Source: Sistotremastrum niveocremeum HHB9708 | Lineage: Eukaryota; Basidiomycota; Agaricomycetes; Sistotremastrales; Sistotremastraceae | Assembly (NCBI GenBank): GCA_001630475.1 | Contig: KV419407.1 | Span: forward strand, 743,695 to 807,694 | Reading direction: 5' to 3' | DNA length: 64,000 nucleotides | Shown here: one piece after another, positions 1-11,119 of the stretch | How positions within the stretch are numbered: position 1 is the first letter of the stretch | Layout: each line of letters starts with the position of its first letter | Made by a program: the position numbers and the translations under genes | The notes under the pieces: model-generated | What the model was told of the DNA's origin: nothing | The model's database searches: none | The model's input: the letters and a program-made list of their open reading frames with translations, nothing else

Positions 1-1602
1 TGGGCCCGAACACCAGAAGCAAAACATTGAGAATTGTCAAGTTCGTACAAGAAGTAATGCTTCCGGTGGTAGGATTCACAGTAAGCTTTGTAAGGCGCAG
101 ATAAGACAAGATCTTGAGCACCAATACTGACAGCCTGCTGAGGTTTTCAGGGAAGGGCTGGTCTTTGTTTGCTTCGGAGGGATGCAAGAGCAAAGTGAGG
201 TTGTCGACACTGAGGTTTCCTTAGAAAAAGGCGTTCGATCTGCAGATAGTACTTACTTGGGTACACGGTGGCGAGGACACGGCACCAGTCCGAATAACTG
301 CGGACAGCTCAAGATGAAGTTGAAAATCTGGGGCATGAAAAACAGAAGCAATGTTTTGGAGAAGTGCCCGACTATTCCCACGACAGCGAAAGCCATTCCC
401 GTCAGATAGCAGAGCGTATCGCCTGGGAATGCGCGTGCAGGATACCTACACGAAAGATTTGTGGTCAACACCATCTCATCAACGCTTGCACACGAACTGA
501 CCAATTGTGGAACATGAATCCCGCACAAACCCCGATGAGTGGCAATAGCAAGTATAAACTCAAGAGATGTCTTTCGACAAGTTCTTTGCTCCCATGAGCC
601 AAGCCTGCACCGTACACTCCCCCAATCACGAAGTCGGCGCCCAAGAAAGGAACAGGGATGTGGAACGACCATGGAAGGTATAGCACGTCGTTTAAAGTAA
701 CAGACAGGGCAATGATGAACGCCTGAGAGACTTCACAGCCGTTGATTCCGGCCAGAATGTTGATCGAATTCGTCGTGAAGGTAGAGAGCAATGCCATATA
801 TAAGTAATAAAGAGGCCCTTTATAATTCTTGTAAGCTCGTATTCCCGATTTTCAGCAGATAGAGATCTCGCACCCAAATGAATTATCTGACCGAAAAACC
901 TCCTTAATGGAATAGGCATGACGACGTCTGTGTTGCCTTGTTCGGCAAAATATACCATTAAAATGGGTATCGATCCAATGAGAGGGATAGGCAGCTTATG
1001 TCGCCACCGTATATCAAAAATGTCGTCAAGAAAGCCGAGGAGGGTCGCTATTAGCAGAGATAGCACAGCAGCTAGGTAAACTGCAAGCTATCCATAAATG
1101 AGAATATCCTTCGCGGTAGATTTATGAGGGCCGAACTTTTTGGATTGGGAATTCACCACCAGCCAGACCCTCCAGATGATGCGATGCAACCTTCGCCGTG
1201 AATGCCTCAGAGAACAAGAATGGGATAAATAATATAATCGTCATAATGTAGACGGCCGCGCAAACTAGACCGATGCTCTCAGGACTGCAATACCCGATCA
1301 GCCACGACTCATTCTAATCAAGATAACTCTTACACGAATTCCTCATTTTTCGGCTTCAGTAGATCTCTTCCTTTCAGTCCGGCTCTAACAAAATTCGGGC
1401 CCAAGGGAGGTATGACGTAGGTCACGACAATTCCAGCAAGAATTGAGACACCAAGAGAGCTGAAAAGAGCGGGGAGGGGAAGAGCAGGCGTAATAAGTGC
1501 TCTGACAATCAACCACAGCGATATTGGCAACAGCGACAAGAGTAGGACTTGAGGAACCTTTCGAGGTGCGACCACGAGATCCCCGCCGTTGCTGCGTGCC
1601 AT
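1..1602 (-). CDS. ALG7: UDP-GlcNAc:dolichyl-phosphate GlcNAc-1-phosphate transferase, 3' end cut by window edge
   Basis: This enzyme makes GlcNAc-PP-dolichol, the first and tunicamycin-sensitive step of N-glycan synthesis in the ER membrane. The ATG at 1602 opens a hydrophobic N-terminus followed by KGRDLLK. A later exon carries [19 protein letters not shown] (about 1040-980), the family's Asp-rich catalytic loop. [16 protein letters not shown] (about 785-740) is another family signature. The chain then runs through PQIFNF and PCPRHRVPK. After an intron beginning near 252, the last visible exon encodes [18 protein letters not shown] and [15 protein letters not shown], the usual hydrophobic C-terminal segment. 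The stop codon lies to the left of base 1. At least five introns are present, one apparently 78 nt near 1082-1160. ALG7 is divergent from the SET-TAD3 gene, with 190 bp between the starts. Family identity is very likely; exact internal exon borders are less sure. Confidence 0.92.
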
Positions 1603-1792
1603 TTTTGCGTAAACGACGGTGAGAGTATCGGTGCAGGTCCGTCCAGCAACCGCAAGGAAGCCTACAGGCTCAACGGTGGTTCACGGAGAGTAAGCAGCTC
1701 CAGAAGGAGGTCCAACGGCTTTCGTACGTGGTGATGGGCAATTGTCACGTGTTACTGGGAGGCTCAGGCTATTTCTTCAAGCTGCTTTTGCA
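1603..1792. promoter_or_regulatory. Divergent promoter of ALG7 and the SET-TAD3 gene
   Basis: These 190 bp separate two opposite start codons, so they should hold both promoters. A palindromic CACGTG (E-box-like) lies at about 1747-1752. No convincing TATA box is visible. Whether CACGTG is used is not known from sequence alone. Confidence 0.4.
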
Positions 1793-3453
1793 ATGGCGAC
1801 GCCAAAGAGCACGCCTCACCTCAACGATCTAGGTTTGGAGATTCAATATTTGGATGGGAAAGGTCGTGGATTAATAGGTCCGTATGATCTGAACCATTTT
1901 CGTACAGACTCATCATTCTGCTATATAGCCACGCGACCAATCTCTTCGCAAACTGTGGTCGAGATCTCTCCGGTCTTACTCTTTTCGAAAGACGAATATG
2001 AAACCCACGGAAAGCACACCGTTTTGGATCATTATACATTCTGCTGGCCAGATCGTAGTGGGAGGATGGCGTTAGCGCTTGGCTTGGGTATGTCAATCAA
2101 TAATCTGCAAAGCAAGATCATCTGGATCTCTGAATCTACTAGGTTCTATTTTCAATCATTCTTCGCACCCCAACGTGACTTATTCCATCGATGCGGAAGC
2201 TGAATGCATCCGTTTCACGACTTCTAGAAATATTCTGGAGGGAGACGAGCTCTGTATATTTTACTCGCATAATCTGTGGTTCGAAGACAACGACGTATCC
2301 AACGAATCCTTTCAAAATCACGAAACCCCGATATCAAATGATGTCGCGTCCCCCGACAGCACCGAAGATGACGGCATTTCCACAGACCTATTTCCTGATG
2401 ATCTCCTTCCATTCGAATCTTTTAAATATCTGCGCGACGATGGCGAAGAGCTGTCTAATGGTGTGGTCGCAACTGGTGCGTATACCTCCCATTATGATTG
2501 AGTTGTGCTGATAGATTTCACAAGTGGATGCCTGGGTGGTAGACATACCTGAACCGCGAGAAACCACTACGCTCTTAGAGTACGTACGTACTCAGTCATA
2601 TTATTCTATGCGTCTCACCAACCCAAGATGCTAGATTCATACGCCAAACGGGTCTTGGCATGCCTGACCTGCAACACTTGAAGCGTGTTCGAAAGACTTC
2701 CTTAGAGGAGGGTGGTTTCAAGAGCACGCTCTTATTGTCACTCGAACACCCTACAGTCCTCCCTCCTAATCTACCAGAGCCCTACATCTCCCCAGTCCCA
2801 ACGTCCCCTGCTCGAAATCTTGAAGAAGTGGTCCTGAAAAGCACCATCTGGCCCACGGTCTATCAACCCCGGCGCGTTGAAAAAATAACCTGGACATATG
2901 GGAGGATTCGGTGGATCCGGGCTGGCATACAACGCGTAGTTGATGAAGCACGACGTGCGAAAGAAATGGGAGAGGTGAATTTCCGTTCTCTCAGACGATC
3001 AAGCATCAGTACTCATTAAAGCAGATTCCAATCGCCTCGTACGTCCCAGACGAATGGGAAACAGTGAGCGGTTTAGCAGCACGCGACACACGGAATTCAA
3101 CGAACCACCCTCTTCGACATTCTGTCATGAATCTGTTACGGCAGGTCTCAAATGCCCAACACTCTCCGCCGGAGTCTAGCGACAATATGACCAGAAATGG
3201 CCAACGCTATCTCCTGACGTCGAGAACACTGTTCACCACCCACGAACCATGTATAATGTGCTCGATGGCACTCTTACACTCTCGTGTAAAGGACGTATTT
3301 TACATCTACCCCATGAATCAAACGGGAGGTTGCGGTGGCTTATCTTGCGTTCCCGGCCTGGATGGAGTAAATCATCGATTTTCGATATGGAAATGGACGT
3401 CTCCCGTAGATCTCAAAGATGCATTAGAAGTCGACCCTCAGCTGGATGCGTAG
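1793..3453 (+). CDS. TAD3: SET-domain protein fused to the tRNA adenosine deaminase subunit Tad3
   Basis: The first ATG is at 1793. The N-terminal half is a small SET domain: GRG at the start, VVEISPVLLF, GRMALALGLG, SIFNHSSHPN, then RNILEGDELCIFYSHNLWF. An intron at 1878-1928 (51 nt, no stop, multiple of three) and one near 2090-2145 are removed. The C-terminal half is Tad3, the non-catalytic partner of Tad2 in the A34-to-I34 deaminase of tRNA anticodons. It shows DAWVVDIPEP, LQHLKRVRK, HPLRHSVMN (Val where catalytic subunits have Glu, as is normal for Tad3) and the zinc motif HEPCIMCSMALLHSR. The conserved Tad3 N-terminus has no ATG of its own: in that frame there is a TAG at about 2509-2511 just upstream. 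It is in frame with the SET part if an intron of about 2475-2522 (GTGCGT...CACAAG) is spliced. Predicted length is about 465 residues. The two domains are sure; their fusion is inferred. Confidence 0.82.
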
Positions 3454-3502
3454 CACCACATGTTCATGTCAACTATAAACTACAATACCTCACGCGCGCA
3501 CG

Positions 3503-4788
3503 TCAGTCGGAGGGATTCAAGCCAGTGCGGCTTGCGTTCAGCTCTGCGCCCAATTTATAGCCAGTTACCTGTGCAAGAATTGAGAGTGAGATCTGATTCA
3601 GGTATGGCCAAGTAGATTTACCTTGTCCCAATCAATTTTCTGTCTTGTCAAAGGCAATGCACGTCGGAGATTTTTGAAAGTCTTGTCCCCCATGAGGTGG
3701 TAGGCATCTGCAAGGCTTTCTTGGTACTTCTTCTCGACGTCCCCAATGAGCGCAAGGATTTTTATGGCATTCGATGGTTGAGTACACGACGACGCCAAGC
3801 TGGCCCGAAGGGATATTGATGGGGCATGAGAAGAGGCAAGTTGTACCTTTGAAGTGGTCAATACTTGCTGACAGGATACAATTTTAAGGGTTAACTCACA
3901 TTTCCTTGCTCGTAATAGTGGACAGTAACGTCAATTTTTCCCGTAAGCTCGCCAGACTCAGTGTCTAGTGTATACGATGATCGCCATCGTCCAGCCCTAC
4001 GATACATTAACTTCCATCGTACACATCCATTCAAGTGATGTACCAGAAATTCGACGGATTATATTTGTTGCCCACGATTTGGATTATGAACTTCTTGGGA
4101 CCCTCTTCGGATGACGAAGAGGCAAGTGGTGACGGAAGGACTGCTGAAACAGCATCGTGGAAGTGATCCTTCACGTAGTTGGTGGTGGCAGTTTGGAGAG
4201 CGGTTCTGGATCGGGGTTACGTTAGGCAACAGGACATGTACTCCAGCCCAGACGTACCGCAAAGGCTCTGTTTCTGCGAAGAATTCAAACGGCTGAAGAT
4301 CTGAAGCTTCCTTTCCGCAGACAAAGTCACGTCATTCGCAGTTCAACGAGTCCACCGTGATGCACCAACCAGACGAAGATGATCGAATGCGAAACTTTTG
4401 GAAGACTGGGGGTCTACGAAACGGCTTGTGTCCTGATCAAACCCTTCTTCTTGTGATACTTTCGATGCGTTGCTAATAATTACCTGCAAGGCTTAAATCA
4501 GATAAGTTGATCGCGATGGAAGAGTTTCAAGACGTACTTGGTGTTCAACACCAGGGACCTCTGTCGTAATGAACTGGGTGACGTTATATTCATGCAAGAC
4601 AGGCAAGATTCCCTCCTGCAGCGAGCCGTCATCGTTAATGATCATTCGCACATCTGGCCACCATGTCAGAACTTCTAGCAGAGAAGGCGGTGGAACAGCC
4701 TGGGACCATTGAGAACATCGTTGATTTCGCCTGGAGGAGCCTGCAGTAAGAATTTGGACGCGGCCTCGATTCGTGTCTGATGATCCAT
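3503..4788 (-). CDS. CAP1: F-actin-capping protein subunit alpha
   Basis: The alpha subunit pairs with Cap2 (beta) to cap actin-filament barbed ends, for example in cortical actin patches. The ATG at 4788 starts MDHQTRIEAASKFLLQAPPG, followed by EINDVLNDVR across an intron and IINDDGSLQEG, all typical of the family N-terminus. Later exons give FITTEVPGVEHQ, a stretch ending in EEGPKKFIIQIVGNKYNPSNF, and ESGELTGKIDV. The C-terminal signature is TFKNLRRALPLTRQKIDWDK, then after a final intron (GTAAAT...GCACAG, about 3571-3624) VTGYKLGAELN and a stop at 3503. Reading through that last intron would give a different, non-conserved tail, so splicing is preferred. The gene is tail-to-tail with TAD3, 49 bp away. 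Its start lies 175 bp from the end of the MATH-BTB gene on the same strand. Confidence 0.9.
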
Positions 4789-4963
4789 GAGTGTAGTGCG
4801 CGAGCTGGGGTAAGGGCCTCCCAAACCAACTTCAAATCGGACCTCCAAACTCAGTCTCTGTCACGATCCAGATATTCAACAGGTACGGGCTCAATTAGCA
4901 GATTTGATACAGATGTACAAAAAGATAGCGACGAAGTACAATTAAGATCACAACAGAGATACA

Positions 4964-7367
4964 TTAGGATTCAATGTTAGCACTAGCCTCTTTCTCATCT
5001 CCTGCCCGCGGCTGCGGGGCAGTGGGCTTGAACTCGAGATTCATAGCGATGAGCGGCCAAACTAGACAAATGTCAGCTTATGATCGATTTGGAGATACCG
5101 TGCATACCTTGCTCGAATCCGGGGTGTCGGCCACCTCGAATTTGCTGCCAAATAGTTCGCATCACTTCAGAACCACGGATCTCCGCCCAGTGAGACAAGA
5201 AGAAATCGATTTGAATCTGTCACTGATGAGACGTCATAGTCGGTGAGAGAAATTTGAAACGCACAGTGCGAACTTCTTCGAAACGAGCGGAAAAGGACGA
5301 GAACATTTCATAGGCTACATTATGGACGGTCAAAGACTTGACAATGTGCTATGGATATTGTGTTAGCCAGAGGCACGAGTCCTTGAAGTCAGCTAGATTA
5401 CCTGGAAGGCTCTAGTTTTCAACTCCGTCAAGTCAAGCACTGACAATGACCTTTTAGGAATTTATAAGGGACAAAAAGTGAGGTGGTACTCACTATCAGC
5501 GAGACGATATGCAGCTTTGGCAGAGCATGGACTGACACGATCTGGATTGTTGCTCTGCCATTCTTTGAGCCATCGTTTGCGGGTTTGAGGGCCTTCCGAT
5601 TGTTCTTCAGACTGCTGAATTGTCCGAGAGGCGGTCAGAAGTCCTTGTCCCTGAGACGTTCGTAACAGCGACGCAGACGAAGGTGTGTTGTGGAGAGAAG
5701 GTGCGGGAGTGTTCAAGGGATAAGAAGATGAAAGTGGAGCGAAGACTATAGTGTTGGTATACAGCTGAAATCTGATCAGACTATGGCCGCGGAATGGGAC
5801 CATCACTACTCACATAATAGAGAACAGCACGGTAAGTGATATACGCAACATCCCGAACAATCACTTGCTGTCTCGGCGGGCCGGGCACCACACTTTTCTC
5901 CATTATCCATGAGGTGCTCACACTCGCATTGGGCATCTGTTCCGGCTCTCGTATGGTCTCCTCTGTTGCGTCTGAAGACTCCGTGATTTCCTTTCTGGTA
6001 TCGCCCATCGAAGAATCATGTTCGTCTCGAGAACGGATACTTTGGACTTCAACATCATTGTCCAAAAGCTCATCATCATCATCTTCGCAGTCAGAGTCGT
6101 CCTGACGTTGTTCGAATGACCGAACAGTCTGAAGGTAATAGTGAGTTTTGAGAAACCCTCAAGCAGTCGTTCATATCACCTCGGACTCTGTTGCTCTACT
6201 GTGCGACATAACGCTGGCCCCATCCGATAGAGAAGGTGCGAGGTTGGCCGACAACGTGTCTCGCGAGGCTTCAGCGAAACCGGAGTTGAACACTTCAGCC
6301 ACATAAGTATATCTTTTTCAACTGAAATACTGGAGGTTCTCACTGGCATTGAAGTATTCGGCTCTCTGGAGTAATCGTTTGTTGGCAAGGATAGAACGAG
6401 TACCGGAACCTCGTTGACGAGGAAGAACGAATTCGACATCCGAGTATAGCGGATTATCGAGTAAGGCTCCAAAAGACTCAACAAGATCTCGTGGCACAAA
6501 TTGTCGAGGGATCGGCGACGGAGGGGAAGGCGAAGCGGGCGACGAAGTTATGGTGCAGATTATCACGAAAGCATCTTGTTGCTGCGCGGCTATGAATATC
6601 GAGTCAGACGTCCAGAGGCTACGCGCACCTTCACTGCGTTAGAAGAGTAGTAGACATGATCGCGACGCGCGAACTGAGCCCTGAATCAAAATCTGTTGAT
6701 TACGACAGAATCTCAGAAGAGGGTTATTCGTACCATCCCCAGTTTGCAGTCTGAATGCCTGTTAGCGTTCGTTCCACAATGAAAGCTAGGAAAAGCACCT
6801 TATAGCTGAAGGAATGATCGCAAGCCTCTTTAGTATTGTACATTGTTCCTTTGTTGGTGCTGGATGGCATGAGAGACCGTTCGCAATCTGACCAAATCGC
6901 CCTACTTTCGCAGCTCAAAAACGAATTTGAACAATCCATCTCGAACCCATCTTCAAAAGTTGGACATCAGCTCCGCATATGAATCAGTAACTGCCAACAC
7001 TCACTTTCCGTTGAAAGCGTTCTCTCGTTCTTCGATTGTTGGCTTTCAAACTAGATCAGAGACCGCGGGCACTAAACAAGTTGCCGAAGAGCTCACCTCG
7101 CACGATAGATACAAGCTGACATACGCTCCACCATCGGTCCCAGAATTGGCATAAAACAGTATCTGTTGGTCGTCAGCTTCAATGCGAATAGGCCAACATC
7201 AAAATGCAACTCACCTGCCACCGCCCTCCACCAAACCGGGCTGATTTCGTCACTTTAGACTTGGCTTCACCCACGCTCCCATCAAATAGAGTCTTGAGTC
7301 CAGTGACTTTCCACTCGAGCGTCGTCGAGGTCGATTCAGAATACTCATACGATTCCAGAGTAGACAT
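4964..7367 (-). CDS. MATH and BTB/POZ domain protein
   Basis: The first in-frame ATG is at 7367. The N-terminal region resembles a MATH domain: TLEWKVTGLKTLF, then SARFGGGRWQ, ILFYANSGTDGG and YVSLYLSCEPT, and later a WGWAQFARRD stretch matching the late MATH strand. A BTB domain follows: RDLVESFGALLDNPLYSDVE, FVLPRQR and LLANKRLL-like residues, YFNA, then VIVRDVAYITYRAVLYYIYT. It is broken by an acidic Ser/Glu-rich insertion (about 6240-5900) and a second Ser/Pro/Gln-rich one (about 5760-5560). SAKAAYRLADMLDLTELKTR and a helical tail complete it, with the stop at 4964. MATH-BTB proteins usually present substrates to CUL3 ubiquitin ligases or act as scaffolds. No CUL3 is in the window; the nearby cullin is CUL1-like. 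Substrate and role are unknown. Confidence 0.78.
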
Positions 7368-7687
7368 AGGAGGTGCTCTGAAGAGGGTCAATGGGCGTTA
7401 AATGCATGGCTCCTCTTCAAATCCCTGAAAGACTGGATCTAAGTCCGGCACGTGGGGTTCCACTCCCGGATTATACGCCCGATTCGACTCGGTCAAAAAT
7501 ATTCTGGCTGGTTTATTCTGACGACTTGAATGCTAATACGATGTTGGAAAGTCTATGTCTAGATCTTTGCGGCTGTGATGATGTGCGGCCATGAAACTCA
7601 ACCTCTGGATGACGACTTCTAGTTTTGCCGTGAAAGTCGACGCGCCTTCGATCTCTCACAGTGACTCTCAATCAAAATTCAAGAGCT
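7368..7687. promoter_or_regulatory. Divergent intergenic region, MATH-BTB and A/B-barrel genes
   Basis: These 320 bp lie between two opposite start codons. An open frame of about 67 codons from 7391 has no family resemblance and is read as chance. The region presumably contains both promoters and 5' UTRs. I recognise no specific element. Confidence 0.35.
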
Positions 7688-8138
7688 ATGGCCATCTTTC
7701 ACATAGGTGTGCATATAATTTGTGCAGATCTGTCAGATGCATAACAACTGTGTATGCCAGTCCTCATCAAGTTCACCCCTACATCAACCGAGTCTGACAA
7801 ACGAGCATGGGCGGACTCTTTGGCGGCACTGAAGGATCTGATCCCACAAGTCAAAGACATCAAGATTGGCACTAAGATCCCGCATGTTAAGGACGGCGGT
7901 TGGGACAATGGTTGAAATGGGCCTCACTTCAACGTTCGGTCGGCTAACACCCTTTCTGCAGGCGCTATCCTGACATTCGACAATAAAAGTGACTTGGATA
8001 TCTACGCGAAGGCCAAGCCTCATGTGGACTATCAAGCAGCGACGGCTGACTTGACGCTAGGTATGCATAACAGATTGATCGGAAACAATGTTCTAATGGC
8101 ATCTAATAGATAAACTCATTTTTGATATCGAGGTCTAG
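7688..8138 (+). CDS. Stress-responsive A/B barrel (Dabb) domain protein
   Basis: This is a small protein of roughly 100 residues. The first coding exon is only 19 nt (MAIFHI). Splicing of 7707-7760 joins it to VLIKFTPTSTESDKRAWADS, giving HIVLIKF, the usual first strand of Dabb proteins. LAALKDLIPQVKDIKIG follows, then after an intron near 7915-7961 GAILTFDNKSDLDIYAK and PHVDYQAA. A last intron (about 8061-8109) leads to DKLIFDIEV and the stop at 8136-8138. Dabb proteins form dimeric ferredoxin-like barrels. In fungi and plants they are often stress-induced, and some bacterial and plant members are enzymes. No catalytic role can be assigned here. The gene is tail-to-tail with the dienelactone hydrolase, 50 bp away. 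Confidence 0.85.
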
Positions 8139-8188
8139 AATTAGTGTTGGGTATCACGATTCACGATGGCGCAAGAAATCGAATGAAA

Positions 8189-9329
8189 CTACAAAGTCTT
8201 TTGGAACCAGTCAACGGTCTGCTGGCATGCCTCCTCGAAAGCTGCCTTAACGGTTGGAATACCGAGGTTCGGACGAGCAGCGAACCCATGTGTAGTCCCT
8301 GCGCGAGGTGATTAATCAAATGCTGCGAATGTGAGAGGCAGACGAACCCTTGTAGATCTTGAATTCGTAAGGAAGGGCTTGTTCGGTTCCCTCTTTAGCT
8401 TTGAAGAAAGCCTCGCTCTCATGAACAAGATCCAAGGAGAAAGAGTGGTCCTCTAAAGATCGTTGAGATTGAGCACTCATTCAAAGAGCATGTCTTACCT
8501 TCGGCGCATTCCCAAGAGACTGGAATCTGTCCCGAATGTCAGAAATAAACAGATACCAAGTGAAGGAACGAACCTTGATTTTTTCTATTTGTTCTTTCTT
8601 GAGCCCTCCGGGATGAGCGATGACCGCACTCTGGAATAAATCCGTGGAGGCTAATCTCCCTGCGATGGCACCTGCATGGGGTGTCAACCTGGAGCCAGTC
8701 GTCCTTGAACAGACAACGCACCGCCAAAACAATATCTGAACAGGATATTAGCTTTTGGTGGTGTGAGTAAGACGAAATACCAACCCGACGGCTCCAAGTT
8801 TCTCGTAAGAAGGTTTGATCTCTGCCACAAACTAAGAAACTGATTGAATACTGCATAGCGGAAGAGGTGGCAAGTTAATGCACCTTTTCGACTCGACCAT
8901 CGACTATCGAGGGACGATTCCGAATGAATGTTGGGATCACATGAAGGAGGGATAATATGGTCCAAATCTTGCTGAATATGCTGACGTGAACGCCGGGAAC
9001 GTCAGTCAAGAGTGGACCTAATTGCTCCGGTGTGACGGGTGGTTTACCTAGACATTATTGCAAAGTCAAAACGAATTCTGGCAAGTCAAGATGTACAACG
9101 CACCCTCGAAGAGATCAGGCACCCAGACATCACATCCTAACTTTTCAGAAAACTCGTCCGCCACAATTTTGCAATTCTTGAGGGGAAGTCCAAAGACATC
9201 AGTCAAGAAGACGATAGCTCTAGTCGAAGGAGTAGGCGATTTGATAAGGTAGGCTCCATTGGGCTGAATCGAGCCTTTCGGTTCACCCTCCAAGATATAC
9301 CCCTTTGTGCAGTTCTCGCAGGCTGCCAT
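8189..9329 (-). CDS. Dienelactone hydrolase family protein
   Basis: This is an alpha/beta-hydrolase of the dienelactone hydrolase family, probably cytosolic. The ATG at 9329 begins MAACENCTKGYILEGEPKG; AIVFLTDVFGLPLKNCKIVA and CDVWVPDLFEG follow. After splicing of an intron ending near 8740, the nucleophile elbow GYCFGG carries the catalytic Cys. VIAHPGGLKKEQIEKIK leads, across an intron, to IPVSWECAEED with the catalytic Asp, and THGFAARPN holds the catalytic His. The full Cys-Asp-His triad is therefore present. The C-terminus is AFEEACQQTVDWFQKTL, with the stop at 8189. Bacterial relatives open dienelactones in aromatic breakdown; most fungal ones have unknown substrates. The first exon shares a CCATGG palindrome with a doubtful plus-strand reading frame. 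Confidence 0.88.
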
Positions 9330-11119
9330 GGCTTTGCAGGATGGGAAAGCGTGTGGATGCGACGTCGAGGCTATAAAGGTGAGAGTTCATAGGAGCGCAA
9401 AGTCGCTTAATCGGGAAGCCGATGAGAAAAAGCCGACCGTCCGACGGCCGATCCTCGTCCGGCAAGAGCTCCGGCATCCGCTCCGCCCTCGGGGTTCGTT
9501 GGTGACGCGTACTCCGATGCCGAGCAGCTCTTTGCTCGCGCCCTTTCGTGTGGTCGACGAGGCTGCACTAACCGCGTCCACGACCGCCACAAGGCCATTT
9601 AGTCGTGTTGGCGCTTGATGAAAGTGGGGTGTACAGAAAATCGCGCGTCATCTGACCAGAGCCCCTACAAGGACTCTCATTGAACGAGGTTCTTCTTCAT
9701 CGAGAGTAGTATGAGGGGCAAACATCTTTGTTGACCAATTGACTAGTAACTCACCAGATTTGACGTCGAATACGACGGGGATCTCATGTCAAATTGTATG
9801 AATTCATCTGCAGTCGAAATGAACAATTTAATGGCGTTGGATCTTGGTGACCTTTTGTTTGTGCAAAAGCATCGACTAGACCATGACAACACCTCCTTGT
9901 TCTATTACTACAGTGCTACGCCACTTACGGCATAACCTGCACTAGTCGCGTAATGTGACTAATGCTCGAAAAAACAGACCATCGATCGACAATAGCGTGA
10001 TGGGAAATGATAGGCACGCCAAAAGAAAGCCGCACAATGCAATCTCTAACTCTAATCTTTGAAAGCAAGACGACATCGGATAGAGTGGATTTAGAACCGT
10101 TGATCATCTGCCGCCGATACACCGGTCCTTCCATGCCCTGAACAACATGGTCGCGATCTTGCACAAATCTCGTATCTCGTCCCTGACCACATCCGAACTT
10201 CCGACGATCAAGCGCTAATTTGGTCCCGGCTAGCATCTCAGATCTTGCCTTGTGCAAGAATGGTTGGTGTGCACCAGCGATGCCGACTCGGCTGAAACTC
10301 TGCACAATCAGTCTACGGGGCTCAAATATATAGCCTGCATTGTTTTCGGGGCTTGGGGATGCGTTGGAGAGGATTTTTCAGCGGTCCCGGTGTTTCAAAC
10401 TTGTTAGCTCTGCGACGAGAATATGACTCAGAGAAGCAGGATGCACGGGTGGTGTCGCCTTCCGTGTCCGTTACGTCTCTTGGCCGCAGCGACCCTGGAT
10501 AAGCAGGGTAGCAATCGGACACTTTGGACACGTGTTCCCTCGTCATCGTTAGTGCCGCCACTGTGTATGAACCAAGAGGTGCAAGACCCAGGACGTCGTC
10601 TAACCTCTCAAATCCAAGGCCCAGGACACGGCATCGTCCTATAATTATCCAAACACCCTTCGCTTGTCCGATTTTAGCAGCTTGAAGCGGCCTTGAGGAG
10701 AAGAAAACATTACTGTCTAGATCTCAGATCTGCTGTGGACACAATGCGGTTTCTGGATGTCTGGAAATACATATAAACTCGTCCTCAAGTGGGATATTTG
10801 TAATGGGCGTAATGGCTCTATGGAAGAAAAGGGATAATGACAAATCGAGACGGGATCCATGGACAAAGCATATGATGTAAAAGGGAACACGCAAAAATAC
10901 ATGGCAGGGGTTGGAGTTGGAATGCTGCTGGACATGAAGGAAGCCGAAGGGGGGGTATATAGTAGAGGGACCGAAAAAAGGGGTCGAATGCCGTGACAAA
11001 AAACAACCAAATACGAAGAACGTAGACTGAACAAATACAAATAATCCGTTATCATTCTTGAGCTGTCGTGAAGAATCAATGTCCGTAACGGGAAGTTTGA
11101 CACGGCGATTTTTTGGGGG
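9330..11119. other. Gene-poor stretch between DLH and the PAS gene
   Basis: This 1.8 kb has no reading frame I can link to a family. About 9330-9620 is GC-rich and open in several frames on both strands. About 9925-10305 has an open minus-strand frame without a sensible ATG. About 10720-11119 is probably the 3' UTR and downstream flank of the PAS gene. The DLH promoter must lie just right of 9329. No tRNA or repeat structure was recognised. Confidence 0.35.

Noticed and set aside
9328-9618. Plus-strand frame sharing a CCATGG with the DLH start
   Set aside because: The shared palindrome makes opposite ATGs unavoidable. The translation has no recognisable features.
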